A stretch of 55,572 nucleotides of DNA from Bradyrhizobium pachyrhizi (GCF_001189245.1 NZ_LFIQ01000083.1:51596-107167); one strand, 5' to 3'; shown: positions 1 through 9,569, counted from the stretch's first letter. Program-made: numbers and translations. Notes: generated from the sequence alone by a model not told the origin.

Positions 1-1428
1 AAGCTGCTTGCCGGCAAAGACGTAGCCCTGCACTTCCGCCAGCGCGATATTGCCCTCGGCGAGCGTTCCGTCGGCGTGGAAGATGGCGTCGAACGAATCC
101 TTCCAGCCTTGATTGCGAAGCCCCTCCTCGGTGGCGCGCTGATATTCGACGAAGCCGTCACGGTCGGGATCGCCCGGGCCGTCGATCCATTGCAAGCCGG
201 CCTCGACCGCGGGCCACAGCTCGCGCAGCGTGTCCAGATCGCCGGTGCGCTCCAGATAGAGCCCGGCGAGCAGCACGAACAGCGGAGTCGAATCGACGCT
301 GCCGTAATAATGCGCGAACGGCACCTCGCGAAGCGCAGCCATCTCGCCGCCGCGCATCTCGTGCAGAATCTTGCCTGGCGCGGCATCGGCCAGCGGATCG
401 ACCGTCTTGGCCTGGAACAGCGCGAGCCGCTTCAGCACGCCTTTGGCGATCCGCGGATCGACCCACAGCATCTGCAGCGCAGTGATCAGCCCGTCGCGGC
501 CGAACGTCGTCGAATACCAGGGGATGCCGGCATAGGGGTAGCGGCCCTGCGGCGTCTCGGTCATCAGCATGTTGAGGTCGGCCATCGCCTGGCACAGCAC
601 CTCGTTGAAGATGTTGTTCGAGGTCTCGATGCTGGCTGCGCCGGCCGACGAGGTCCGCATCTCGCGGCGATGCGCCAGCAGGCCGCGGAAGAACGGCACC
701 GGCTTCTGCATGATCGGCTTGTTGCAGGAGACCGCTACGAACAGCGACGTCACCCGTCCGGGCTCGAGATCGAAATGATAGGTCGCCGCGTTGACCGACA
801 ACCGTGTCGGCCGCGGATCGAAATGCAGCGCGGTGATCCGCGATTGCTCGTCGAGCCCGACATATTCCAGCACGACGTCGGTCGGGCCGAGCAGCTTGCT
901 CGAGCCGATGCCACGCCGCGGCCGGCGCTCGCCGCGCACCTCGAACAGATCGGCAAAGTCGTTGTCGAACAGCAGCGTGAGATCGAAGCTCGCGGCATGA
1001 TCGCCGTGGTTCTGCAGGCCGATGCGCTGATAGGCCGTGCCGCGCCACAGGAAGATCGAACGCACGATGTGCAGCGTGTCCTTCGGCAGGGTCAGACGGT
1101 CGTCGCGATAGACGTCGGAATTGGTGAGGTCGACCGTCAGCGCCGAATTGTCGTCGCGCATGTTGGAGCCGAGCAGGAGCGGCTGCACGTCCTCCAGCAC
1201 CATTTCCAGCCGCGCCAGGTAGCGGGTGTCGGCGTTGAACAGGCCGTCCGGCCCGCCGGCCGAGGCGCCGATGTCGCCATGGCTGTCGAGCACGATGAAA
1301 GTGTCGTCATGCTTGAGCGAGCGCCGCGGCCGCGCCGCGGGCCCGGTCATCGGAATGTAGAACGGCGATTCGGCGACGTGCTCCGTGATGCGAGCGGTGA
1401 TGATCTGCGTAACGACGTCAGCTGCCAT
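1..1428 (-). CDS. Glycogen-debranching-type amylo-alpha-1,6-glucosidase, partial (3' end outside window)
   Basis: The gene enters from the window's left edge: 476 codons are visible and no stop is reached, so the C-terminus is missing. The N-terminal part (about residues 10-230) resembles the beta-rich N-terminal domain of the debranching family (LDSHGD, NADTRYLARLEM, FLWRGTAYQRIGLQNHG). From about residue 270 the (alpha/alpha)6 catalytic region follows, with PYAGIPWYSTTFGRDGL, KILHEMRGGEMA and HYYGSVDSTPLF, all typical of this family. The expected role is hydrolysis of alpha-1,6 branch linkages in glycogen-like or trehalose-linked glucans in the cytoplasm; no signal peptide is seen. The ATG at 1428 is preceded by AGAGG at a good distance. 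It lies 83 bp downstream of an ABC exporter on the same strand, so co-transcription is likely. Exact substrate is unknown. Confidence 0.85.
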   Translation of the reverse strand, partial: MAADVVTQIITARITEHVAESPFYIPMTGPAARPRRSLKHDDTFIVLDSHGDIGASAGGPDGLFNADTRYLARLEMVLEDVQPLLLGSNMRDDNSALTVDLTNSDVYRDDRLTLPKDTLHIVRSIFLWRGTAYQRIGLQNHGDHAASFDLTLLFDNDFADLFEVRGERRPRRGIGSSKLLGPTDVVLEYVGLDEQSRITALHFDPRPTRLSVNAATYHFDLEPGRVTSLFVAVSCNKPIMQKPVPFFRGLLAHRREMRTSSAGAASIETSNNIFNEVLCQAMADLNMLMTETPQGRYPYAGIPWYSTTFGRDGLITALQMLWVDPRIAKGVLKRLALFQAKTVDPLADAAPGKILHEMRGGEMAALREVPFAHYYGSVDSTPLFVLLAGLYLERTGDLDTLRELWPAVEAGLQWIDGPGDPDRDGFVEYQRATEEGLRNQGWKDSFDAIFHADGTLAEGNIALAEVQGYVFAGKQL

Positions 1429-1511
1429 CTGAACCTCTGGCGACTTGCTTGGCCCGTATCCTGGTTCGAACGAACGCACCGGAACGCACAAACGCACTTG
1501 ACGACGCGGGG

Positions 1512-3275
1512 TCAGGCCGCGCTGGTGGAAAGGCGGCCCATCTCACGCGCGACCAGATCGCGGTAGGGGCCCCTTCCCTTCACGAGGATGTCGGGCGGAC
1601 CGTCCTCGACGATCCGGCCGCCCTGCAGCACAAGCACGCGGTCGAAGCTGCGCAGCGTCGCGAGGCGGTGCGCGATCGCCACCACGGTACGCCCGCGCAT
1701 CAGCCGCGACAACGCCTCGCGGATCGCCTCCTCGGAGTCGGCATCGAGCGCCGCGGTGGCCTCATCGAGCAGCAGGATCGGCGCATCCTTCAGGAAGGCG
1801 CGCGCGATCGCGATGCGCTGGCGCTGGCCGCCGGAGACCTTGACGCCGCGATCGCCGACGATGGTGTTCATGCCCTCGGGCAAGCTCTCGATGAAGTCGC
1901 AGCGCGCCGCGATCGCCGCCCGCAGCACCTCGTCGTCGGTCGCGTCCGGGCGGCCGTAGCGGATGTTCTCCAGGATCGAACGGTGGAACAGCGAGATATC
2001 CTGCGGCACGACCGAAATTGCCGCGCGCAGGCTCTGCTGGGTGACGCGCGAGATGTCCTGGCCGTCAACCGTGATGTTGCCCTGCTCGACGTCGTAGAAG
2101 CGCTGCAGAAGGGTAAACAGTGTTGACTTGCCGCCGCCGGAGTGGCCGACCAAGCCGACCCGCTGGCCGGGCTGGATGCGCAGGCTGAAGCGCTCGAACA
2201 CCTGCAGGCCGCCGGGATAGCGGAACGCGACGTTGTTGAAGGCGATCGCGGCGCCGCTCTTCACCAGCGCCTCGGCCTCCGGATGGTCCTTCAGCTCGTG
2301 CGGCTGCAGCAGCGTCGCCAGCGCCTCGGTCAGCCGCGCGACATGCTGGGTGACGTCGACCAGCGCGACCGCGAGATCACGGGTGGCGCTGAGGATCGAG
2401 ATGCCGAGCGTGCAGACCAGCACGACGTCGCCGGTGGTCGCCGCGCCCTGCTGCCAGAGACTGAGCGCCCAGGCCAGCATTGCGATGGTCAGAATCACGG
2501 TCACGCCGGCGTGAATGAGACGAAGCTTCTCGAGGTAGCGCAGGGAACGGCCGCGCGCGACGAGTTCCCGATTGACGGTCGCATCGAAGCGTTCGTGCTC
2601 ATAGCCGAGGCCGCAGAACGCGCGTACCAGCGGCAGGTTGTTGATGACGTCGACCATTTCGCCGTCCACGGCAGCCGCCCTGTTGGCGAAATCGTCATGC
2701 AGCGGCCGGCCGGCGGCGGCGATGCGGAACATGGCCACCACCATGGTTCCCGCGATCAGTATCAGCACTGCTGACATTGTCACGCTGACTGTTCCAACCA
2801 GGGTGATCGCCGCGAAGGTCGCGATGCAGGGCGGCAACACATTCCATACGAACATGTTCTCGACGGTGAACACGGCATTCGAGGTCGCCGTGATCCGGCT
2901 GGTCAGCATGCCCGGCAGCCGATCCGTGAAATAGCTCGGCGCGTGGCCGGTGAGATGGCGGAACATGTCCCGGCGAAGATCGCCGGTGATGCTGACAAAG
3001 GTGTAGCTCGCGGTCCAGCTCGCGATCCGCCACAGGAAGTTGTCGGCCGCGATCAATGACATGAGCAGAGCGAATGCCAGCCATACGCCGTTCGCAGCCG
3101 ACGGCCCCGCCGACAACGCATCGACCAGATTCTTCACGCCGTATTGCGTGCCTACCGAACAGGCAACCGCCGCAACCACGGCTGACAAAATCACAACATG
3201 CGACGGCAGACGCCGGCGCAGATAGCGCAACACAAAGGGAAACGGACGATGCGCGTATCCTGACAGATGGTCCAT
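1512..3275 (-). CDS. ABC exporter, fused permease/ATPase half-transporter (MsbA/lipid A exporter type)
   Basis: The 587-residue protein has the usual length of a bacterial half-exporter that acts as a homodimer. An N-terminal six-helix membrane domain (about residues 20-310) includes LRRRLPSHVVILSAVVAA and is followed by a nucleotide-binding domain with Walker A GHSGGGKST, signature VSGGQRQRIAIARAF, Walker B ILLLDEATAALD and a switch histidine in AIAHRLATL. I placed the start at 3275 (MDHLSGYAH): AGGA lies just upstream and the longer frame adds about 70 residues unlike the family. It probably forms an operon with the downstream debranching gene. The substrate cannot be told from sequence; glycolipid or glucan export would fit the neighbours but is inference. 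Confidence 0.88.
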   Translation of the reverse strand: MDHLSGYAHRPFPFVLRYLRRRLPSHVVILSAVVAAVACSVGTQYGVKNLVDALSAGPSAANGVWLAFALLMSLIAADNFLWRIASWTASYTFVSITGDLRRDMFRHLTGHAPSYFTDRLPGMLTSRITATSNAVFTVENMFVWNVLPPCIATFAAITLVGTVSVTMSAVLILIAGTMVVAMFRIAAAGRPLHDDFANRAAAVDGEMVDVINNLPLVRAFCGLGYEHERFDATVNRELVARGRSLRYLEKLRLIHAGVTVILTIAMLAWALSLWQQGAATTGDVVLVCTLGISILSATRDLAVALVDVTQHVARLTEALATLLQPHELKDHPEAEALVKSGAAIAFNNVAFRYPGGLQVFERFSLRIQPGQRVGLVGHSGGGKSTLFTLLQRFYDVEQGNITVDGQDISRVTQQSLRAAISVVPQDISLFHRSILENIRYGRPDATDDEVLRAAIAARCDFIESLPEGMNTIVGDRGVKVSGGQRQRIAIARAFLKDAPILLLDEATAALDADSEEAIREALSRLMRGRTVVAIAHRLATLRSFDRVLVLQGGRIVEDGPPDILVKGRGPYRDLVAREMGRLSTSAA

Positions 3276-3588
3276 GACGTCCTGCAAAGCTGTTGAAGGT
3301 GAACGAGAAAGTTTTAGTCGAAGCTCTCGCGCACGATGACGTGAAGGGCGGCGGTGGGATTCCTTGATGCAGCCATCACTGCGCAACAATTTTGCAACGC
3401 TGGCATAGGCAAAAACCTGTTGGAGCGTGATGGCATCAGCAAGACCACAGTGTGATGGAAGAAAGAAGCGACAGATCTCCCACATCTAAGGAACCTCGCA
3501 CGTGCGAGAACGTTCCCGTCTTTGGCATGTCGGTGCCATCTGAGGGCTGAGGGTAGTTCATTCCACATTACAAACAGGAGACGGAGAG
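3276..3588. promoter_or_regulatory. Intergenic region between divergent ABC exporter and glycosyltransferase genes
   Basis: This 313-bp gap separates genes leaving in opposite directions, so it should hold both promoters. It is less GC-rich than the flanking genes (for example around 3385-3425). A strong ribosome binding site, GGAGACGGAGAG, directly precedes the glycosyltransferase ATG. I could not identify a convincing promoter or operator motif. Confidence 0.4.
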
Positions 3589-4656
3589 ATGCGCATCGCG
3601 CAGGTTGCCCCGCTGACGGAGGCTGTTCCCCCCAAGCTCTACGGCGGCACCGAACGGGTCGTGCACTGGCTGACCGAAGAACTTGTAACACTTGGACATG
3701 ACGTGACGTTGTTCGCCAGCGGCGATTCTCAAACCTCCGCGAAGCTCGATGCGACCTGGCCGAAGGCACTGCGGCTCGACGGCTCGGTCCGCGATCCCAA
3801 TGCGCTCCACATGGTGATGCTGGAACGCGTGCGGCAGAAGGCCGACGATGAGGAGTTCGACTTCCTGCACTGCCATCTCGACTATTATCCGTGGTCGCTG
3901 TTCGCACGGCAGCCGACGCCGTTCGTTACCACATTGCACGGACGGCTCGACCTGCCGGAGCATCAGCCGGTCTTCAACACCTTCTCGAAGATTCCGGTGA
4001 TCTCGATCTCCAACGCGCAGCGGCGGCCGGTGCCGCAGGCGCATTGGGTGCGCACAATTCATCACGGCCTGCCGGAGAATCTGCTGACACCGCAACCGGC
4101 GAAGCCGTCCTACCTCGCGGTGCTCGGGCGCATCGCGCCGGAGAAAGGCGTCGATCGCGCGATCAAGATCGCAACCCGCTGCGGCATTCCGCTGAAGATC
4201 GCGGCCAAGGTCGATCGCGCCGACCAGGAATATTACGATGAGTTGATCAAGCCGCTGATCACCAGCAACCCGTTGGTCGAGTTCATCGGCGAGATCAGCG
4301 ACCGCGAGAAGCCGGATTTTCTCAGCGGCGCGATCGGGCTCCTGGTTCCGATCGACTGGCCGGAGCCGTTCGGCCTCGTGATGATCGAAGCGATGGCCTG
4401 CGGCACGCCCGTCATCGCCTATAACCGCGGCTCGGTGCCGGAGATCATCGAGGATGGCCTGACCGGCTTCATCGTCGAGGACGAGATCAGTGCGATCTCC
4501 TCCGTCGGCCGCCTTGGAACGCTCAACCGCGACGCGATCCGCAAGCAGTTCGAGACCCGCTTCACCGCGCGGCGCATGGCGCTCGACTATCTCGCCGCCT
4601 TCCGCAGCCTGATGGAAGCCGAGCCGCGCTTCAAGCTGGTGGCCAGCGCGGAGTAG
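3589..4656 (+). CDS. Glycosyltransferase family 4 protein
   Basis: The 355-residue protein is a GT-B retaining glycosyltransferase. The N-terminal Rossmann domain starts with MRIAQVAPLTEAVPPKLYGG and contains the GGTERVVHWLTEEL helix typical of GT4. The C-terminal nucleotide-sugar domain has LAVLGRIAPEKGVDRAI and the E-x7-E motif region EPFGLVMIEAMACGTPVIA (about residues 260-285). It is cytoplasmic with no membrane segment. Its divergent neighbours are an ABC exporter and a glucan debranching enzyme, suggesting a glucan or glycoconjugate pathway, but donor and acceptor are unknown. The ATG follows a near-ideal ribosome binding site. Confidence 0.88.
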   Translation: MRIAQVAPLTEAVPPKLYGGTERVVHWLTEELVTLGHDVTLFASGDSQTSAKLDATWPKALRLDGSVRDPNALHMVMLERVRQKADDEEFDFLHCHLDYYPWSLFARQPTPFVTTLHGRLDLPEHQPVFNTFSKIPVISISNAQRRPVPQAHWVRTIHHGLPENLLTPQPAKPSYLAVLGRIAPEKGVDRAIKIATRCGIPLKIAAKVDRADQEYYDELIKPLITSNPLVEFIGEISDREKPDFLSGAIGLLVPIDWPEPFGLVMIEAMACGTPVIAYNRGSVPEIIEDGLTGFIVEDEISAISSVGRLGTLNRDAIRKQFETRFTARRMALDYLAAFRSLMEAEPRFKLVASAE

Positions 4657-4670
4657 CAGTTGCAGCGGCC

Positions 4671-4730
4671 GATCGAATGATCCGGCGGGCCGGCCGGCAC
4701 CATCCGTGCCGGTCCGTCGGGTCGTTCGAT
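4671..4730 (+). terminator. Large imperfect inverted repeat, likely terminator of the glycosyltransferase gene
   Basis: Fifteen bases after the stop codon, ATCGAATGA...GGCCGGCAC and GTGCCGG...CGTTCGAT form a long imperfect stem with a CATCC loop. It is followed by an A/T-rich stretch (TGTCAATAAT) rather than a clean T run. The rest of the 304-bp gap to 4960 (including A/T-rich 4735-4925) should contain the promoter of the following importer operon; I see no specific motif there. Confidence 0.5.
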
Positions 4731-4960
4731 TGTCAATAATACCGTCGTGTGCGGCGGCAACTCTCACGCAGCAAAACAATCCGCTTGCGCGCGTCGCGCG
4801 ATTGCTGCGACGCACCAGCGATGACAAGGATTCCCCATAAGTTCGGCTGATATCGCCTTTGCGAACGCCGAATTACGTGCTCTTATGCGCCGCGCTTGAG
4901 CAAAAATAATAAGCGAGCGGACGGAGCAACCGTGCCGTGATCGCGCAGGGGGGGAACGCC

Positions 4961-6214
4961 ATGACAGGGGACCGCAAGCCGTCGGCCATTAATAATGCCG
5001 CATCGTCCAAAGCCTCACCAAAGAAGCTGAACCGCCGCAAATTCCTCGCCAAGACCGGCGGCGTGCTGGCGGCAGGCGCGTTCGGCGCCGTTCCGCTGCG
5101 CGGCTGGGCGGCCGACCCGATCAACATCGGCGCACTCTATCCGACCACCGGCAGCATGGCGCAGATCGGCGTCGGCTGCGTGGCTGCGGCCAAGCTCGCG
5201 GTCGACATGGTCAACGAGGCCGGCGGCATCAAGTCGCTCGGCGGCGCCAAGCTCAACCTCATCGTCTCGGACGTGCAGAGCGACACCACGGTGACGCGCA
5301 CCGAGACCGACCGCCTGATCACGGGCAACAAGCTGTCGGCGATCCACGGCTGCTATGCCAGCGCGCTGACCTTGATCGCGAGCGAAGTCTGCGAACGGGC
5401 GAAGGTCCCGATCATCACCGGATCGAGCTCCGACCAGCTCAACAAGGGGCGCACCTACACCTTCACGCCGTTCGCGCGCGCCTCGCAGTTTGCCAAGGCG
5501 CAGCTGCAGATGGCCAAGCTGGTCAGCGAGCAGGCCAAGGTCGCCGTCATTTTCGAGAACACCGCGTTCGGCACCTCGACCTCGAACGGGCTGAAGGAGC
5601 TGGCGCCGGGCGAAGGCGTCGAGATCGTGATGTTCGAGCCCTACTCGGCCGGCTTCACCGACGCGAGCCCGCTGATCAACAAGGTCAAGGCCTCCGGCGC
5701 CAACACGCTGTTCTCACTGTCCTATCTCAATGACCTCATCCTGATCGTGCGCACCGTGAAGCAGGTCGGGCTCAACATCGCGATCAACGGCGGCTCCGGC
5801 GGCTTCGTGATGCCGGACTTCTACAAGAATGTCGGCAATGCCGCCGAGGGCCTGCAGGGCGTCGCGCACTGGAACCACGACGTCAGCGACGACGCGCAGA
5901 AGGTGAATGTCGAATTCAAGAAGCGCACCGGCGAGTTCGCGTTCGAATATGCCGGCGGCCTGGTCGCGCAGACCTTCATGCTGGCCGACGCGCTGGAGCG
6001 CGCCGCCTCCGCCGACCCCAAGAAGGTGCGCGAGGCGCTCTCGACGCTGGATGTCTCCTCGGGCTTTGCTGCGATGGCGCCGGGCGGCAAGGTGAAGTTC
6101 GGGCCGGACGGCAAGAACGTCTACGGCCGCCCGGTCGGCGTGCAGTGGCAGAACACCGATCTCGTCAGCGTCTTCCCGAAGGAAGACGCCCGCGCCCCGC
6201 TGATGAAGACCTGA
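4961..6214 (+). CDS. Branched-chain-amino-acid-type ABC transporter substrate-binding protein (LivK-like), Tat signal
   Basis: This periplasmic type I binding protein starts the operon. Its N-terminus carries a twin-arginine signal (LNRRKFLAKTGG, then a small hydrophobic stretch ending GWAAD). The mature protein opens with INIGALYPTTGSMAQIGVG, typical of the LivK/amide-binding family. I chose ATG 4961 because GGGGGGAA lies just upstream; a GTG at 4937 is in frame but lacks such a site. With 417 residues it has normal length. It is followed after 16 bp by LivH, LivM, LivG and LivF, a complete importer. The ligand may be an amino acid, amide, urea or aromatic acid and cannot be deduced here. 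Confidence 0.88.
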   Translation: MTGDRKPSAINNAASSKASPKKLNRRKFLAKTGGVLAAGAFGAVPLRGWAADPINIGALYPTTGSMAQIGVGCVAAAKLAVDMVNEAGGIKSLGGAKLNLIVSDVQSDTTVTRTETDRLITGNKLSAIHGCYASALTLIASEVCERAKVPIITGSSSDQLNKGRTYTFTPFARASQFAKAQLQMAKLVSEQAKVAVIFENTAFGTSTSNGLKELAPGEGVEIVMFEPYSAGFTDASPLINKVKASGANTLFSLSYLNDLILIVRTVKQVGLNIAINGGSGGFVMPDFYKNVGNAAEGLQGVAHWNHDVSDDAQKVNVEFKKRTGEFAFEYAGGLVAQTFMLADALERAASADPKKVREALSTLDVSSGFAAMAPGGKVKFGPDGKNVYGRPVGVQWQNTDLVSVFPKEDARAPLMKT

Positions 6215-6230
6215 ACCGCGGTCGCATCGC

Positions 6231-7100
6231 ATGTGGGAGACACTGGCCCAGGCCGTGATCAACGGCCTGCTCATCGGCGGCATCTACGCGCTTGTCAGCA
6301 TCGGCGTCACGCTGATCTTCGGCGTGGTCAAGATCGTCAACTTCGCCCAGGGCGAGTTCGTGATGATCGGGATGTATATCTCGTTCTTCCTCGCCACCCA
6401 GTTCGGCATCGATCCGCTGGTTTCGCTCGTGGTCTCGATGCCGGTACTGTTCCTCGCCGGCGTCCTGATCCAGCATTTCCTAATCCGCAGGGTGCTGGGG
6501 CCGAACGACATGCCGCAGATCTTCCTGACCTTCGCGCTGTCGCTGTTGCTGCTCAATCTCTCGCTGATGTTGTTCAGCGCCAACTACCGCACCGTCCACA
6601 CGTCTTATTCGGATGCGGCGTGGCACATCGGCGGGCTGTACATACCGGTAGCGAAACTGATCGCCTTCGCGGTCGCAATGGCGCTGAGCGGGCTGCTGTG
6701 GGTGTTCCTGCACACCACCGATCTCGGCCGCGCCATGCGCGCCGCATCGCAGAACCGCGACGTCGCGATGCTGATGGGGATCAATCCGAACCGCGTGTTC
6801 GCGGTGGCGTTCGGCACCGCGCTGGCGCTCGCGGGCGCCGCCGGCTCGCTGCTGATGCCGTTCTATTCAGCCTATCCATTCGTCGGCCAGGTGTTCGTGC
6901 TGATGGCGTTCGTCGCCGTCGTGATGGGCACGCTCGGCAACGTGATGGGCGCGCTGATCGCAAGCCTGATGATGGGCGTCGCGGAATCGCTCGGCATCCA
7001 GTTCGTCGGCGCCGATTCCGGCCTGATCGTGGTGTTCGCGCTGCTGCTGCTGACGCTCGCGTTCAGGCCGAGCGGGCTCGGCGCCAGGAGGGGCCGGTGA
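6231..7100 (+). CDS. Branched-chain-type ABC transporter permease, LivH-like
   Basis: This 289-residue inner-membrane protein has about eight hydrophobic helices. The family hallmarks GGIYALVSIGVTLIFGVVKI and VNFAQGEFVMIGMY lie near the N-terminus, and MRAASQNRDVAMLMGIN marks the cytoplasmic coupling loop around residues 165-182. It pairs with the LivM-like permease encoded next; its TGA overlaps that gene's ATG (ATGA), implying translational coupling. It is the second gene of the 4961-9543 importer operon. Confidence 0.9.
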   Translation: MWETLAQAVINGLLIGGIYALVSIGVTLIFGVVKIVNFAQGEFVMIGMYISFFLATQFGIDPLVSLVVSMPVLFLAGVLIQHFLIRRVLGPNDMPQIFLTFALSLLLLNLSLMLFSANYRTVHTSYSDAAWHIGGLYIPVAKLIAFAVAMALSGLLWVFLHTTDLGRAMRAASQNRDVAMLMGINPNRVFAVAFGTALALAGAAGSLLMPFYSAYPFVGQVFVLMAFVAVVMGTLGNVMGALIASLMMGVAESLGIQFVGADSGLIVVFALLLLTLAFRPSGLGARRGR

Positions 7101-8086
7101 TGCAGACGTCCAGCAACATGAAATGGCTGTGGCTCGCGATCGGGGCCGTCGTCATGCTCGCCATGCCCCAGCTCGTCACCTCATCATTCGCGATCGACAT
7201 CTTCATCCGCATCCTGCTGTTCTCCTTCATCGGCGTCGCCTGGAACCTGATGGGCGGTTACGCCAAGCAGCTGTCGCTCGGCCACGCCGCCTATTTCGGG
7301 CTCGGCGCCTACACCTCGACCATCATGCAGGTGAACTACGGCATCTCGCCCTGGATCGGGATGATCGCGGGCGGCGTGGTCGCGATGCTCGCAAGCCTGC
7401 CGATCGGCTGGCTCTGCTTCCGCCTGCGCGGCCCCTATTTCACCATCGCCACCATCGCGACCGCCCAGGTGCTGATGCTGATCTTCCTCAAGTTCCGCGA
7501 CTTCGCCTGGGGCGCCGAAGGCACCACGATCCCGAACCTCGGCAGCGCGCCGCTGATGATGCAGTTCGAGGAGAAGTCGTCTTACTATTACGTCGTGCTC
7601 GGCCTGCTCGTGGTCGGGCTGTGGATCACCCACAGAATCGAGAAATCCTGGATCGGCTACTATCTCGTCGCGATCGGCGAGGATGAGGACGCGGCCGAGG
7701 CGATCGGCGTCAACGCGCCGAAGGTCAAGCGCGACATCTACATGATCAGCGCGTTCCTGACCGCGCTCGCCGGCACCTTCTACACGCAATACATCTACTT
7801 CATCGATCCTGCGACCGCGTTCAGCTTCAACGTCTCGATCGAGGCGGCGCTGGTGTCGATCGTCGGCGGCATCGGCACGCTGTGGGGTCCGGTGATCGGC
7901 ACCGTGCTGCTGGAGACCACCTCTGCGCTGCTGCAGAGCTGGCTCGGCAGCTCGGTCGGCGGCATCCAGCTCACGGTCTACAGCCTGATCCTGATGGCTG
8001 TCATCCTGTGGCGGCCGACCGGACTGATCGGGTTCGCGACCGACATCTATCACCGCACCGCCCGGCGCAAGCCGGCGCGCGCCTGA
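7100..8086 (+). CDS. Branched-chain-type ABC transporter permease, LivM-like
   Basis: The 328-residue membrane protein is the partner permease of the preceding LivH-like protein. The signature WNLMGGYAKQLSLGHAAYFG falls near residue 55, GLGAYTSTIM follows, and the cytoplasmic coupling loop is IGEDEDAAEAIGVNAPKVKR. A longer frame extends upstream across the livH gene, but the ATG overlapping the livH stop (ATGA at 7097-7100 region) is the natural start. It belongs to the 4961-9543 importer operon. Confidence 0.9.
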   Translation: MQTSSNMKWLWLAIGAVVMLAMPQLVTSSFAIDIFIRILLFSFIGVAWNLMGGYAKQLSLGHAAYFGLGAYTSTIMQVNYGISPWIGMIAGGVVAMLASLPIGWLCFRLRGPYFTIATIATAQVLMLIFLKFRDFAWGAEGTTIPNLGSAPLMMQFEEKSSYYYVVLGLLVVGLWITHRIEKSWIGYYLVAIGEDEDAAEAIGVNAPKVKRDIYMISAFLTALAGTFYTQYIYFIDPATAFSFNVSIEAALVSIVGGIGTLWGPVIGTVLLETTSALLQSWLGSSVGGIQLTVYSLILMAVILWRPTGLIGFATDIYHRTARRKPARA

Positions 8087-8096
8087 GGTCGTCGCG

Positions 8097-8846
8097 ATGG
8101 CAGAAGCACTGGTCATCAAGGGTCTCAGCAAGCGCTTCGGCGGCCTGCGCGCCGTGCAGGACGTCAGCTTCACGGTGCAGGAGAACGAGACGGTCGCGCT
8201 GATCGGGCCGAACGGCGCCGGCAAGACCACGAGCTTTCATTTGATCACGGGATTTCACCGGCCGGATTCCGGCTCGGTGCTCGCCTTCGGTCACGAGGTC
8301 GTGGGGCTCAAGCCGCATGATGTCTGCGCGCTGGGCCTTGCCCGCACCTTCCAGGTGGCAAAGCCGTTCGGCGCGATGACCGTGCTCGCCAATGTGATGA
8401 CCGGCGCGTTCCTGCGCGACCGGCATATCGCGGCCGCGCGCAACAAGGCGCTCGAGGCGATCGAGTTCGTCGGCCTCTCCGCCAAGGAGCAGACCCCGGC
8501 CAAGGACCTCACCACCATCGACCAGCGCCGGCTGGAGATGGCCCGCGCGCTGGCAACGCAGCCCAAGATCCTGCTGCTCGACGAGGTGATGGCCGGACTC
8601 AACCCGGCCGAGATCGACCAGGCGGTGGCGCTGGTGAAGAAGCTCTCTGCCAGCGGCCTCACAATCGTGATCGTCGAGCATGTGATGCGCGCGATCATGG
8701 CGGTGGCCCGCCACATCGTGGTGCTCGACCACGGCCAGAAGATCGCCGAGGGCGCGCCGAAGGAGATCGTGGAGAATCCGGAAGTGATCCGCGCCTATCT
8801 TGGCTCCTATGTGCATCCGCCGGCGCAGGGAGACGCCCATGCTTGA
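8097..8846 (+). CDS. Branched-chain-type ABC transporter ATPase, LivG-like
   Basis: The 249-residue cytoplasmic ATPase has Walker A GPNGAGKTT, Walker B ILLLDEVMAGLNP and H-loop VIVEHVMRAIM. The signature is unusual: instead of LSGGQ or LSYGQ it reads LTTIDQRRLEMARAL. Some LivG paralogues have similarly drifted signatures, so this need not mean loss of activity. It starts 10 bp after LivM and overlaps the next ATPase gene by 8 bp. Confidence 0.9.
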   Translation: MAEALVIKGLSKRFGGLRAVQDVSFTVQENETVALIGPNGAGKTTSFHLITGFHRPDSGSVLAFGHEVVGLKPHDVCALGLARTFQVAKPFGAMTVLANVMTGAFLRDRHIAAARNKALEAIEFVGLSAKEQTPAKDLTTIDQRRLEMARALATQPKILLLDEVMAGLNPAEIDQAVALVKKLSASGLTIVIVEHVMRAIMAVARHIVVLDHGQKIAEGAPKEIVENPEVIRAYLGSYVHPPAQGDAHA

Positions 8847-9543
8847 GCTCTCCCGCATCAGCGCCAGCTACGGCTCGGTCCCTGCCATCACCGATGTCAG
8901 CATCTCCATTGGCGAAGGCGAAGCCGTCGGCCTGTTAGGCGCCAACGGCGCCGGCAAGAGCACGACGCTGCGCGCCGTCTCCGGTCTCGTCAAGCTGTTC
9001 GGCGGCAAGGTCACGTTCGACGGCGTCGACCTCGCCACGCTGCCACCCTACCGAATTCCCGAGCTCGGCATCGCGCATGTCCCGGAAGGCCGCCAGGTGT
9101 TTCCGGAAATGACGGTGCAGGAGAATCTCGAGATCGGCGCCTACACGCCGAAGGCCAAGGCGGATCGCGGGCGCACGATGGAGCTCGTTTACAGCATCTT
9201 CCCGCGGCTCGCCGACCGCAGAAAACAGCTCGCCGGCACCATGAGCGGCGGCGAGCAGCAGATGGTCGCGGTCGGCCGCGGGCTGATGCTGAAGCCCCGC
9301 CTGCTGATGCTGGACGAGCCCTCGCTCGGCTTAGCTCCCGTGATGACCGACGTGACCTTCGAGAAGATCGGCGAGATCCACAAGATGGGCACCTCGATCC
9401 TCTTGGTCGAACAGAACGTCAGCCGCGCGCTGTCGCTGGTGCAGCGCGCCTATGTGCTGGAAAGCGGCAACGTGATCTTGCAGGGCACCAGCGCCGAGCT
9501 CGCCAACAATAAGCAAGTGCAGGCGGCGTATCTCGGGATTTGA
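8839..9543 (+). CDS. Branched-chain-type ABC transporter ATPase, LivF-like
   Basis: The 234-residue ATPase is the second nucleotide-binding subunit of the importer. It has Walker A GANGAGKST, signature MSGGEQQMVAVGRGL, Walker B LLMLDEPSLGLAP and VLLVEQNVSRALS. I set the start at 8839 (MLELSRISASYGS): this gives the usual LivF length and places the ATG within the last codons of LivG. It is the last gene of the operon; palindromic repeats follow. Confidence 0.9.
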   Translation: MLELSRISASYGSVPAITDVSISIGEGEAVGLLGANGAGKSTTLRAVSGLVKLFGGKVTFDGVDLATLPPYRIPELGIAHVPEGRQVFPEMTVQENLEIGAYTPKAKADRGRTMELVYSIFPRLADRRKQLAGTMSGGEQQMVAVGRGLMLKPRLLMLDEPSLGLAPVMTDVTFEKIGEIHKMGTSILLVEQNVSRALSLVQRAYVLESGNVILQGTSAELANNKQVQAAYLGI

Positions 9544-9569
9544 GACCGCGCCCGAGGGCGCCCCCTCCT

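Noticed and set aside
76..1566. A 496-codon plus-strand open frame at the left edge
   Set aside because: It is antisense to the debranching enzyme, whose conserved motifs are clear on the minus strand.
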